From Dyadobacter diqingensis (GTDB lineage Bacteria > Bacteroidota > Bacteroidia > Cytophagales > Spirosomataceae), in assembly GCF_024220585.1 (NCBI RefSeq), contig NZ_JAMXKF010000002.1:567392-631391 (forward strand): a stretch of 64,000 bases of DNA, given 5' to 3'. Numbering within the stretch: position 1 is the stretch's first letter; every line of letters begins with the position of its first letter. A program made the translations under genes and the position numbers. Positions 19,300 to 27,432 of the stretch are shown here, piece by piece. Under the pieces are notes generated by a model. That model searched no databases, was not told the DNA's origin, and worked only from the letters and a program-made list of their open reading frames with translations.

Positions 19300-20262
19300 A
19301 TGAAAAAGATAACAACGGTATTACTTCTTCTCTCGGTTCTTATGACGTCCTGTTACAAGGATTATATTGAGGATTTCGATTACACCGCCATTTACTTCAT
19401 GTACCAAACCAATGTCCGCACATTTGTCGTTGGTGAGGGAATGAAAATAGAAGTTGGCGCGGCACTGAGCGGTGTCCGGGAAAATAGCAGCGACCGGATC
19501 GTCAATTTTGATATGGACACCAAACTGATCAATGCAAGTATTCTGGCAGCGATGAAAGCAGGCGCAGGTTACATTAAAGAAGCGGTCGGTTCCGTGGATA
19601 CGCTAAAAGTGATGCCTGCGAGCTATTTCACAATTTCCGACAATAGCCAGATGGTTATTAAAAAGGGCAACCATTCCGGAAGCATCACCATCAAGGCCGA
19701 CTCCGCCCGGTTTTTAAATGATATCGCTACGATAAAACCGGTCTATGCGATTCCGTTTTACATTGCCTCGGCAGACGCCGATTCTATCCCAAAAGGAAAA
19801 CGTTATACCGTGATTGCACTGAAATACGAGAACATGCTCTTCGGAAATTACTGGCATGGAGGTGTAACAACGGTGAAAGATTCGACTGGAAAAGTTGTGA
19901 AAACAGTAAAATATTTTACCACGATACCTTCTCCGGAAAGCAAAGTTATGACTTTAAAAACCGTAGCACCCAATGCCCTGGTGACCAATAAAATCAGCGA
20001 TCAGTCGGGGGCGATGAAGATAACCCTGAACGGAGGAAATATCACGGTCAGCAAAGCTGATGGGTCAGGTGTGAATGTTATTTCCGATGGAGCCAGCATT
20101 TTCAATCAGGCCAAACTTCTTCAGGATAGAAAGATTGTTTTGAAATACAAATTTGCCAACACCGACGGAACCACTTCGTTCGCGCAGGATACACTGACCT
20201 TCCGAAACCGGATCCGTGACGGCGTCAATGAATGGCAGGACGAAAATCCATCACATTACTGA
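19300..20262 (+). CDS. surface lipoprotein with DUF1735-type N-terminal domain
   Basis: The 320-residue lipoprotein (lipobox MTSC, Cys18) begins with a DUF1735-like beta domain (about 25-165), recognisable from the YTAIYFMYQTNVRTFVVGEG pattern and the PASYFTIS and IKADSARF strands. A second domain starting at ALKYENMLFGNYWHGG resembles DUF4361. Proteins of this build usually stand third in SusC/SusD operons as additional surface glycan-binding proteins, analogous to SusE/SusF. Here it starts 15 bases after the second SusD gene and ends the operon at a strong terminator. Its ligand is not predictable. Confidence 0.82.
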   Translation: MKKITTVLLLLSVLMTSCYKDYIEDFDYTAIYFMYQTNVRTFVVGEGMKIEVGAALSGVRENSSDRIVNFDMDTKLINASILAAMKAGAGYIKEAVGSVDTLKVMPASYFTISDNSQMVIKKGNHSGSITIKADSARFLNDIATIKPVYAIPFYIASADADSIPKGKRYTVIALKYENMLFGNYWHGGVTTVKDSTGKVVKTVKYFTTIPSPESKVMTLKTVAPNALVTNKISDQSGAMKITLNGGNITVSKADGSGVNVISDGASIFNQAKLLQDRKIVLKYKFANTDGTTSFAQDTLTFRNRIRDGVNEWQDENPSHY

Positions 20263-20267
20263 AAACC

Positions 20268-20305
20268 AAAAAATCGCTGCCGGGTTTGCCGACAGCGATT
20301 TTTTT
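20268..20305. terminator. bidirectional terminator between convergent genes
   Basis: AAAAAATCGCTG (20268-20279) pairs with 20293-20304, extended by three more pairs after one mismatch, around a GTTTG loop. The A-run on the left and T-run on the right make it a terminator for both the SusCD operon (plus) and the YD-like lipoprotein gene (minus). Confidence 0.9.
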
Positions 20306-20331
20306 ACGTACCTCAAAACGCTGGCACCGCG

Positions 20332-21108
20332 TTAATAATGATATCTGATAAACCCTGCCATCATGGAGCAAAGCAGCGGATTGTTCACTTTGGTTTCCTC
20401 GCGGGATAACCTTCCCTTTGCGTCATATGTTTTCTCGATCAAGGCTATCTGCTCTTTCATCGTTGGCATATGTTCTGAGATCTGACGGCGGTTTCCGGAA
20501 AACTTATGCTCAAAAGTCCTGGTAACTTCTCCTTTCTCGTTGTACACAGTTTCCAGGGTCAGTATGTTATTGCTGTATGAATAAACAATTTCATAGTACA
20601 ACACATTCTGATCGCCGTAAAACTTTTGTCTGACCTTTTTACCGTCCTTAAATTCGTAAACCGTCACACTTGCCAGCCGCCTGGTATCCTGTGAATTGTC
20701 AACATAATAATAAGCCTTCTCCCTTTTCAGTACACCGTTTTCGTATTCGTATTCCACCTCTCTGCCCGCCGGCCATTTATTGTAAGCATTTTTAGAATAA
20801 TATGTACGACGGATCCGCTGTCCACCAGCATTGTAAATATCTTCCTGATAGAACACAAGCCCCATCTTCCCCTGATAAAACTGATAACCGTCCACACGCG
20901 TCAGATTCCCGCTGGCATCGTATGTATAACGTTCTTCGGTATTGATCTCGTTAGATTTATCAGCAGCTGTTGCATAGGTTTTTTTCAGGACTCTTGCCTC
21001 ATCATTGTAAGCAATGGAGCCCGGCTCTACCTTGAAATCATCAGCCTGATTCGATTTGCAGGCCGCGATCAGGCCAGCCAACAGCAGCAGGTAAAATATC
21101 TTTTTCAT
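20332..21108 (-). CDS. lipoprotein with YD/RHS-like repeats
   Basis: The 258-residue protein has a lipoprotein signal peptide (MKKIFYLLLLAGLIAAC, Cys17). The mature part is a chain of short beta-hairpin repeats with Tyr-Asp and Gly-Asn turns (RYTYDASGNLTRVDGYQFYQ, EYEYENGVLKREKAYYY, VYEFKDGKKVRQKFYG, EKTYDAKGRLSREE), like the YD repeats of RHS proteins or the MORN-like antitoxin repeats of Bacteroidota. No toxin domain follows, so it is not an RHS toxin. It is a single gene between the SusCD operon and a regulator. Its role is unknown, perhaps surface binding. Confidence 0.75.
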   Translation of the reverse strand: MKKIFYLLLLAGLIAACKSNQADDFKVEPGSIAYNDEARVLKKTYATAADKSNEINTEERYTYDASGNLTRVDGYQFYQGKMGLVFYQEDIYNAGGQRIRRTYYSKNAYNKWPAGREVEYEYENGVLKREKAYYYVDNSQDTRRLASVTVYEFKDGKKVRQKFYGDQNVLYYEIVYSYSNNILTLETVYNEKGEVTRTFEHKFSGNRRQISEHMPTMKEQIALIEKTYDAKGRLSREETKVNNPLLCSMMAGFIRYHY

Positions 21109-21213
21109 AAGGATGAGGTTTTGGTTTTAAACATGACACACTTATGAATAAAAACGTTGGAACCCTGATACATACCAATAAAGACAGTATCACAGAAAAA
21201 TATATTTACAACA

Positions 21214-21261
21214 AAATCCGGTCTCAACCAGGATGTAATATCCCTGATTAAGACCGGATTT
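21214..21261 (-). terminator. hairpin after the atypical LuxR-type regulator gene
   Basis: AAATCCGGTCT (21214-21224) pairs perfectly with 21251-21261, with a partial inner stem. On the minus strand it lies about 47 bases past the stop at 21308 and is followed by TTGTTGT, a moderate T-rich tail. This fits a terminator for the minus-strand regulator. Confidence 0.65.
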
Positions 21262-21307
21262 AAAAAGTATTTTCAACAAAAATATTCGAATTCAGTAAGG
21301 CCGATTT

Positions 21308-21910
21308 TTAACCTACCCTGTTGACCTTGCCCATTAAATCAACCACATTATCCACCTGCATTTTCTGGTACATTTTAAATTTGACCGTACTGATCGTGGA
21401 TGGCGCGAGATTGAGTTCTTTACAAATCTGAGTTGTACGGAAGCCTTTCAAAAGCAAATGCATAACCTCTGACTCCCTTGGAGAAAGTGTGCTTACATTT
21501 TTGCTTTTACGCTGACGACCCATCCGGGTAGTGGCAACGTATTTCCGTCCGGTCAATACCGTATCGAAGGCCGATTGAAACTCATACTTGCTCATTGATT
21601 TAAGAAAAACACCATCGACGCCCTTTTTTAAATAGGTATATGCCAGCACTTTTTCATTGTCTTCACTAATGATCAGAATCTTTATGTCGGGCTGGATCTG
21701 GCGTATGCCATCAAAAACAGCCGGATTAAACATCTCTGATAAATTGGCTTCAACGATCAGCAAATCGAAATACGATTTTTGCAGACTTTTTTGTACATTT
21801 TTCAAGCTGTCTATTTCCTCAATGTAGGCATTGCCCGTGTATTCCTTAACAGACGCCGCAATTCCCATTCGGAAAAAGTCATTTTTAATGGAGAGTAATA
21901 TTCTGGTCAT
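21308..21910 (-). CDS. atypical LuxR/NarL-type response regulator with Glu at the phosphorylation site
   Basis: The 200-residue protein from ATG 21910 has a receiver-like domain (1-120) and a LuxR-type helix-turn-helix (about 135-198: TLSPRESEVMHLLLKGFRTT, then ICKELNLAPSTISTVKFKMY). The receiver is unusual. The N-terminal acidic pair is missing (ILLSIKND where ILIVDDH is expected), and the phospho-Asp position is Glu (DLLIVEANL). The Lys of the active site is kept (VFLKSMS). Such a domain probably cannot be switched by phosphorylation in the usual way. A close paralogue is at 45411-46022. The frame is open up to 22000, but those residues precede the natural start of the fold. No cognate kinase is adjacent in the same direction. 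Confidence 0.82.
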   Translation of the reverse strand: MTRILLSIKNDFFRMGIAASVKEYTGNAYIEEIDSLKNVQKSLQKSYFDLLIVEANLSEMFNPAVFDGIRQIQPDIKILIISEDNEKVLAYTYLKKGVDGVFLKSMSKYEFQSAFDTVLTGRKYVATTRMGRQRKSKNVSTLSPRESEVMHLLLKGFRTTQICKELNLAPSTISTVKFKMYQKMQVDNVVDLMGKVNRVG

Positions 21911-22651
21911 TTTTGTAGAGGGTTTTAACGTATTATTTGTAAAGTATTTTCTAATTAAAAAGCCATCGGAATCATTTTCTTCGTCGTAAAAAGCCGGCAC
22001 CAGTTTGTTTGCACCAGAAACGCTTCATCTAAAAAATGAAGATCTGAACCCATTCAATCCGATACCCGAAAGTTGATAAATTGAAATATTCCAAGATAGC
22101 CTTTCTGATATTATCACAATTTAACATAAGGAACAAAGCCAGACCAAATGGCTGCTAATCTGTTTGCAAACTGGCTAAAATAAGGCTATCAGGAAGAAAT
22201 GAAGAAGAATACTGCTTTAACAAAACCGGATAAAGCAGACAAAAATACCTTGGCTTATGTTGGTTCTTGCTCATGATTGTTTAGTATGTGTTATTTTACC
22301 AATTAGAAGGATATTCATATAATTGCTACCATCAATTTCGCACTTGTCACTGTACTACAGGTGACAATACACTAAGCATAATAAGTTTATTTCACCTACC
22401 AAATTTACGGTTACTACTAATAATAAGTTGTAGAGATTTAAACTATTTTTTGTAGAATTATGTCGAAAAATTTAAGGCACTACGGTACCTTTGATCTACG
22501 CAATAGTTAACATTCTGAATAATATAACTATTACAAGATTGTTACTTTGTTCAATATTACCCTCAATTCACAACATGGACCCAAACCGGGCTTTCTTTTG
22601 TACGGTTCAACCAAGCCATACAAATTAACGTCAGGTAAAACCACAACTTTA
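21911..22651. other. long divergent intergenic region upstream of the sensor kinase
   Basis: About 740 bases separate the divergent regulator and kinase genes. It holds a -7 candidate at 22486-22493 and one short open frame at 22199-22276 (25 codons, MKKNTALTKPDKADKNTLAY plus five more) preceded by AGGAAGAA. The peptide has no known relative that I can recognise and may be chance. The stretch 22310-22540 is very AT-rich. The size suggests several regulator binding sites. Confidence 0.4.
22486..22493 (+). promoter_or_regulatory. candidate -7 element upstream of the sensor kinase
   Basis: TACCTTTG matches the Bacteroidota -7 consensus TAnnTTTG exactly. No TTTG is present at the usual distance upstream (the nearest is at 22449-22452, too far), so this is only a candidate. 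It would give a leader of about 150 bases. Confidence 0.3.
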
Positions 22652-25600
22652 ATGACTAAACTTTTACCCGGAAACCCCGTATTATTATACATTTTATTAA
22701 TCCTTCTGCCCGTATGCAGTTCTGCCCAAAGCAATTATTCCGTTTCTCACTTTACCGATGAAAACGGATTACCTCAAAACAGTATAAGGGGTATAGTTTC
22801 TGATGTCAACGGTTTTATCTGGCTGGCTACCGAAGACGGTCTGTTACGGTTTGACGGCAACCGGTTTTACATATTCAACAACACCAATGTAAATGTTTCC
22901 AATAACCGGTTTCATATTTTACCGCCCTCTGTCATAAAACTGGGGCGATTGTATGGATCGGGATCCTCCTTCTTTAACAATTCTAACCGACTGAATTTCA
23001 GAAATGTTTTATATGCCGTAACCACCCATGGCGACCTTGTTACCATTGAAAATGGCACGGCGGTTCGAGAGCTGACTTTTATACGGGATAAAGTAACAAT
23101 ACTCCCTAAGGTAAAAGCTATCGATGAAAACACGATGATTGCAGACGGACTTCCTAACTTTCTTGGAGAAATGAAGGATATTAAACATTATGTCCTGCCA
23201 GCTAATTACGAAGGAAGAGACTTTTATCTCTGTGAAGATAACTTGGTAAAACTTTACAAAAACGGCCTGAAACAATATCAGACTGAATTTCATGGAAAGG
23301 CGCTGAATTTTTTCACCATGAATTCGCAAATTTACTATTTTAAAGACAACCGGGGGATTCAAAAAATAGATAGATCAGGAGTAACAGACCTGCCTTTCGG
23401 GGGTGAAATTTTGAACAATCCCGGCTACAAAGCAGGCCTTAAAGCATATTTATACTGGAATCTGGATGAGGATCAGGCATTTATCAACATTGGAAGAGAC
23501 TTGTATTTATTGGAACCTGGCACAGGAAGCACAGTTTCTACGAAATTGATTGTTAAAGATTTCGACTTTACTGATAAAAATATTCAGGAAATTTTCTTCG
23601 ACAGGTTACATAAAAAAGTCCTTCTTGGCAGCCTGACACAAGGCCTGTTTGTTCTGACACTTCACTCGTTCAGAAATCTAAAAATGCCAGGGGGAGAAAT
23701 AGACAATGTTTTTTATGCCCAGATTCCGTTTTCCAAAAACTCAGTGTTAATTCCTTCCGGAACAGAAATGGGCATCGATCCCGAAACAGGATTGAATTTT
23801 TCCAGACAGATTATCGATTCAAAAAAGATATTTAAGGCAGATAGGCGTGTCGGACTAAAAGACAGAAATGGTTTTATATGGATCGTAGGGAATGCAAATC
23901 TTAAGCAGTTTGATCGAAATACTGAAAAAGTTCTTCGCAGCTGGCACTTCACCGAGACCATTAAACACATTCAAGACGGCCCCAATGGCATGATATGGTT
24001 TAGTATCAATACAGACGGGTTATACGGGATCGACCTCAAAAAGGCTAATCCCCAACCCAGACGATATTTGAAAAACCTCGCAATAACCTATCTGGCATTT
24101 TTGTCTAATGAAAAAATGCTGGTGGCTACGACAGCCGGATTGTATATTTACAAACCGGCCGAAAATAGCTACGAAACGGTAAAAGGCACAGAGGAAATGT
24201 ACATCAAAAGCATATCCGTATCCAATACAAATCAAGTCTGGCTTACTTCTCTTGAAAATGGACTTATCTATTTCGACGGCAAAAGTAAGCTGGTAAAATT
24301 TCCCCTTGACAAAAACAGATACCTTGCCAGTCCCCATTGCGTAATGGATGACGACAGAGGTTATCTCTGGGTGCCTACCAACAAAGGGCTCTTTCAATTT
24401 TCAAAATCTGATTTGTTTCAATATGTAAAAAAAACGAACATAGCCAAATTGGCACGTCCTGAACTTTTTTACATGTATTATGCCAAAGAAGACGGGTTTT
24501 CAACCAATGAATTTAATGGCTCTTGTCAGCCCTGCGGTGTAAAACTGGGCAACGGGTACATGTCACTTCCATCGTTACGAGGCCTGGTGGCATTCAGGCC
24601 AGACAAGGTTACAGCGAGAACTCCTACCGGAAAAATATTTCTGGATCGCGTCGAGGTCAATCAAAAAGTAATCCGGGTTTCCGGCGACCAGATCGTTTTG
24701 CCCATGGACCCATCCCAGGTCAAATTTTATTTCTCCACCCCCTACTACGGAAATCTGAATAACTTACACCTGGCTTATGCCCTGGTACAGGAAAATGAAA
24801 AACCTGATGCAGGCGACTGGATACCGGTTAACGGCAGCAATTTCGATGTCATTTTCTCCAATATCAATTCGGGGAGATATACTTTATATATCAAAAAGAC
24901 AAACGGGTTCGGTATCAACAACATCGAAATAAAAAAATTATCTGTTCAGGTACCGTTACACTGGTATCAAACATGGTGGGCCAAAGTGATTTTAGGCTTG
25001 GTGATCATTGGTCTCGTGTATGGCTATAACCTGATCAGGCTGAGAAAAATCACGAAAGAGAACCTTCGGCTTGAAAAAATTATTTTAAGTCGTACCGAAA
25101 AGCTAAACGAAACGCTGGGAGATGTTGAAAAACAGGTGCACGTGCTCTCCCGGATATTAACCTCCATGACCCATGACATCCAAACCCCGCTAAACTATAT
25201 AAGCCTGACGGCCAATAGTATCCCCGGCATGATCGGCCATAAGGAATACGAGGATGTGGCGACCCTCGGCGCTTTGATCGGCGACTCGTCCCGGCGAATG
25301 AGCAATATGCTCAAAGGGCTGCTGGATTATATTAAAGTATACGTATACGAAAACAGATTGAAGTTCGAAGATATCTTTCTGAATACAATCGTTACGGATA
25401 AACTTGAATTGTTTAAAAATGTGATTGACTTTAACAGCAATCAGTTTATTAATGACGTGCCTGCCGATATAGCCGTCATGTCCGACTACCAAATGCTTGG
25501 TATCCTCATTCATAACCTGATCGACAATGCTGCCAAATATACGCACAGCGGGATTATCAGGATAAATTCAGAAGTGGACGAGAATCAGAAAACGCGGCTG

Positions 25601-25819
25601 ATTATCTCAAACAGCACATTGGGAGTCCCCGAGGAGATTATTGCGCTCATCAATCGCACAGATGACGATGACCAGCTTTGGGAGTCACGATTTGCCAACG
25701 GCCGGAAATCCGGGCTCGGCTTGCTGATTGTAAAGGAAATCTCTGCTCTGATTAACATCAAACTGGAAATCAGGCAAACCGATATGACTTACTTCCACCT
25801 CATTTTCGAGAATGATTAA
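22652..25819 (+). CDS. two-component-regulator-propeller sensor histidine kinase
   Basis: From ATG 22652 the protein is 1055 residues: signal peptide (ends CSSAQ), a periplasmic region of propeller blades (for example FTDENGLPQNSIRGIVSDVN, then GFIWLATEDGLLRFDG), a Y_Y_Y-type domain (about 685-765), a membrane helix (about 773-792, VILGLVIIGLVYGY) and a cytoplasmic kinase. The phospho-acceptor is His841 in MTHDIQTPLNYI. The N box is LIHNLIDNAAKYT and the G2 box SGLGLLIVKEI. The DxGxG (G1) box is not clear (IISNSTLGVPEE), so ATP binding is worth testing. Unlike hybrid HTCS proteins it has no receiver or AraC domain. Its likely partner is the response regulator encoded convergently, overlapping by 4 bases at the stop codons. 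Confidence 0.88.
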   Translation: MTKLLPGNPVLLYILLILLPVCSSAQSNYSVSHFTDENGLPQNSIRGIVSDVNGFIWLATEDGLLRFDGNRFYIFNNTNVNVSNNRFHILPPSVIKLGRLYGSGSSFFNNSNRLNFRNVLYAVTTHGDLVTIENGTAVRELTFIRDKVTILPKVKAIDENTMIADGLPNFLGEMKDIKHYVLPANYEGRDFYLCEDNLVKLYKNGLKQYQTEFHGKALNFFTMNSQIYYFKDNRGIQKIDRSGVTDLPFGGEILNNPGYKAGLKAYLYWNLDEDQAFINIGRDLYLLEPGTGSTVSTKLIVKDFDFTDKNIQEIFFDRLHKKVLLGSLTQGLFVLTLHSFRNLKMPGGEIDNVFYAQIPFSKNSVLIPSGTEMGIDPETGLNFSRQIIDSKKIFKADRRVGLKDRNGFIWIVGNANLKQFDRNTEKVLRSWHFTETIKHIQDGPNGMIWFSINTDGLYGIDLKKANPQPRRYLKNLAITYLAFLSNEKMLVATTAGLYIYKPAENSYETVKGTEEMYIKSISVSNTNQVWLTSLENGLIYFDGKSKLVKFPLDKNRYLASPHCVMDDDRGYLWVPTNKGLFQFSKSDLFQYVKKTNIAKLARPELFYMYYAKEDGFSTNEFNGSCQPCGVKLGNGYMSLPSLRGLVAFRPDKVTARTPTGKIFLDRVEVNQKVIRVSGDQIVLPMDPSQVKFYFSTPYYGNLNNLHLAYALVQENEKPDAGDWIPVNGSNFDVIFSNINSGRYTLYIKKTNGFGINNIEIKKLSVQVPLHWYQTWWAKVILGLVIIGLVYGYNLIRLRKITKENLRLEKIILSRTEKLNETLGDVEKQVHVLSRILTSMTHDIQTPLNYISLTANSIPGMIGHKEYEDVATLGALIGDSSRRMSNMLKGLLDYIKVYVYENRLKFEDIFLNTIVTDKLELFKNVIDFNSNQFINDVPADIAVMSDYQMLGILIHNLIDNAAKYTHSGIIRINSEVDENQKTRLIISNSTLGVPEEIIALINRTDDDDQLWESRFANGRKSGLGLLIVKEISALINIKLEIRQTDMTYFHLIFEND

Positions 25820-26451
25820 TAACTTTTGAAAAGTGAAAGTTTTTTCGCCAGTTCAAGTTCATTGGTCACGTCAAGTTTATCGAAAATCCGTCTTTTGTAG
25901 GTGCTGATCGTATTTTCTTTCAAGTCCAGGATCGAGGAAATTTCCTTGGTCCACTTTCCCTCCATCAGTAATTCCATAACCCTGGTTTCACGGCGGGAAA
26001 GAGAAAGAATCGGGTTTTTTAGCTTTCTGGAATTGTTGTCACTGATGTTATGCAGCAGCGTCTGCTGGATGCGATAGCTCACATACTTTCCATGATTCAT
26101 CAGTTCACTGAAAGCTTTTTTGAATTCCTCCTGAGAGGATTGTTTGGAAAGAAATCCGTCTGCACCGGCCTGCAAATACGGAAGCGCATACGTATCTTCA
26201 TCATGTCCCGAATGAATTAATATGATTATTTCGGATTGCTTTTTTCTGACCATATCCATCATCTTGATATTTTGTCCACCCGGCACTTCAATATCCAGAA
26301 TAAGCAAATCGAATTTCGAAGTATCCATCAATGCCATTCCTGTGGGAAAGCTGTCCGCCTGCGTCAATACGGCCTTGGGCGCAGACTCCCGGATAAGATG
26401 TTTTAAACCAATTTTTATTAAAGGGTGGTCCTCAATAATAAGTATGTTCAT
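25816..26451 (-). CDS. LuxR/NarL-type response regulator, canonical receiver
   Basis: The 211-residue protein has a complete receiver (acidic pair in NILIIEDHPLIKIG, phospho-Asp in DLLILDIEVPGG, Lys in GFLSKQSS) and a LuxR-type DNA-binding domain at about 145-208 (LSRRETRVMELLMEGKWTKE, then ISTYKRRIFDKLDV). The gene converges on the propeller sensor kinase gene; the two stop codons overlap within TTAA at 25816-25819. Tight convergence of a kinase without its own receiver and a receiver without a kinase suggests a cognate pair, though this is inference. Confidence 0.9.
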   Translation of the reverse strand: MNILIIEDHPLIKIGLKHLIRESAPKAVLTQADSFPTGMALMDTSKFDLLILDIEVPGGQNIKMMDMVRKKQSEIIILIHSGHDEDTYALPYLQAGADGFLSKQSSQEEFKKAFSELMNHGKYVSYRIQQTLLHNISDNNSRKLKNPILSLSRRETRVMELLMEGKWTKEISSILDLKENTISTYKRRIFDKLDVTNELELAKKLSLFKSY

Positions 26452-26757
26452 AAGTTGAGCAGAGAATTTCTAAATCTGCACAAAATTACTTTTTTATCGG
26501 TTTGCCTTTGTCGAGATAACTCTACAAAAAAACCCAATTTCCACCACGAATCATCTTTTATTATTCAGTTTTTATCTTAATGAATGTCACTTAAATACCA
26601 CTTATTGCACTTTTCGACTTATCAAGAGCAACCGAAGTCGCAAACATCCTTGTAGAATAATCCGGGATGGTTTGCTGGCTGGAATGGATTTCAAAACCAT
26701 CAGCGATGCCATCGGTACCCCTCAAAAGATTTCACAAAAAAATTAAACAATCAAAAA
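26452..26757. other. intergenic region, no recognised gene
   Basis: About 300 bases between the start of the response regulator gene and the promoter of the redox cluster. Its left part should contain the promoter of the minus-strand regulator. A short frame ending near 26744 (GMDFKTISDAIGTPQKISQK) has a protein-like look but no start or recognisable relative. Confidence 0.35.
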
Positions 26758-26788
26758 TTTGTATAGTTAGGAATCCTTACTATATTTG
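26758..26788 (+). promoter_or_regulatory. promoter with embedded palindromic operator of the MarR/DUF2024 cluster
   Basis: TTTG at 26758-26761 and TATATTTG at 26781-26788 (exact TAnnTTTG) are separated by 19 bases, the expected Bacteroidota promoter spacing. Between and over them lies a 23-base palindrome (26762-26784) with one mismatch per arm; its core is TTAGGAATCCTTA (26767-26779). A protein bound here would block RNA polymerase. The same ATAGTTAGGA(A/T)TCCT(T/A)A pattern recurs at 27073-27088. The MarR-type regulator encoded at the end of the cluster is the obvious candidate ligand. Confidence 0.75.
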
Positions 26789-26823
26789 TATCGAAATTTA
26801 TTTTAAACCTAAAAAACAAGAAA

Positions 26824-27057
26824 ATGGCGAAGTCAATTTTTTATCACGCCGGCTGCCCGGTTTGTTTGAGCGCAGAACACGATATTTTAAATCTTATCGA
26901 TCCTGCTACGGTAGATGTGGTGCATCTAGGTGAAAACAGCGACAGAATTGCGGAGGCAGAAAAATCTGGAGTTAAGTCGGTACCGGCGCTGGTAACCCCC
27001 AACGGCAATGTACTTCATATCAATTTCGGAGCATCCATTGAAGAAGTAAAAGGTTAA
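26824..27057 (+). CDS. small thioredoxin/glutaredoxin-like protein with CPVC motif
   Basis: The 77-residue cytoplasmic protein is a minimal thioredoxin fold: a first strand KSIFYHAG, redox motif CPVC (Cys11, Cys14) at the start of helix 1, a second strand VDVVHLGE, and the cis-Pro strand KSVPALVTPNG. Length matches glutaredoxin-like proteins rather than full thioredoxin. It should catalyse thiol-disulfide exchange or act as a redox sensor. It is the first gene of a three-gene cluster with DUF2024 and MarR genes, under a promoter overlapped by a palindromic operator. Confidence 0.8.
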   Translation: MAKSIFYHAGCPVCLSAEHDILNLIDPATVDVVHLGENSDRIAEAEKSGVKSVPALVTPNGNVLHINFGASIEEVKG

Positions 27058-27072
27058 AAAATTTGAATTAAA

Positions 27073-27090
27073 TAGTTAGGATTCCTAAAT
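27073..27090 (+). promoter_or_regulatory. second copy of the palindromic operator, before the DUF2024 gene
   Basis: TTAGGATTCCTAA (27076-27088) is a perfect palindrome apart from its central base. Together with the flanking TAG it repeats the sequence of the operator at 26762-26784. It lies 16 bases after the stop of the thioredoxin-like gene and about 50 bases before the DUF2024 start, so the second gene can be regulated separately. Confidence 0.7.
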
Positions 27091-27097
27091 TAAACAC

Positions 27098-27124
27098 AAC
27101 AGGCATGAAAAGTTCATGCCTGTT
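27098..27124 (+). terminator. hairpin between the thioredoxin-like and DUF2024 genes
   Basis: A perfect 12-base stem (AACAGGCATGAA, 27098-27109, with 27113-27124) closes an AAG loop. No T-run follows, so it is more likely a partial terminator, processing or stability element than a full stop. It sits directly after the second operator. Confidence 0.5.
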
Positions 27125-27141
27125 ATTAAACCAGAAAAATT

Positions 27142-27405
27142 ATGAAAGTTGCAGTTTGGGACACATACGTGACCAGAAAGGACGGAGAAATCATGCACTT
27201 TGACATTCTCGCGCCCGATCACATAAAAGATGCAGAAATTATCCATACTTTTGGTAAGGATTACTTACAATATAAACAACATGAAAATCAACCGCTGACA
27301 TCCCGTGAGTGCAGGTTTTGTCATATTGAACAAGCCACACCCGAGATCGTTGAGGGCATCAGTCAAAAAGGATATTTTATCATTGAGATGCAGGGATGTG
27401 ACTAA
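27142..27405 (+). CDS. DUF2024 family protein
   Basis: The 87-residue protein matches the DUF2024 family throughout: it opens with VAVWDTYVTRKDGEIMHFDI, has a middle section HTFGKDYLQYK, the conserved SRECRFCHIEQATPEI and the ending GYFIIEMQGCD. The family has no established function. The Cys-x2-Cys-His group (ECRFCH) and the C-terminal Cys could bind a metal or react with thiol oxidants. Its placement between a CPVC protein and a Cys-rich MarR regulator points to redox or metal stress, by inference. Confidence 0.88.
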   Translation: MKVAVWDTYVTRKDGEIMHFDILAPDHIKDAEIIHTFGKDYLQYKQHENQPLTSRECRFCHIEQATPEIVEGISQKGYFIIEMQGCD

Positions 27406-27432
27406 GGCGGGAGAACAGGAAACTAAAAAATT

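Noticed and set aside
20332..21108. RHS or polymorphic toxin
   Set aside because: YD-like repeats are present but the protein is short, is a lipoprotein and has no toxin tip or immunity gene.
26640..26744. Short frame ending in a helix-like segment before the redox cluster
   Set aside because: No start codon in a good position, no recognisable family and it is interrupted upstream; kept only as a note in the intergenic entry.
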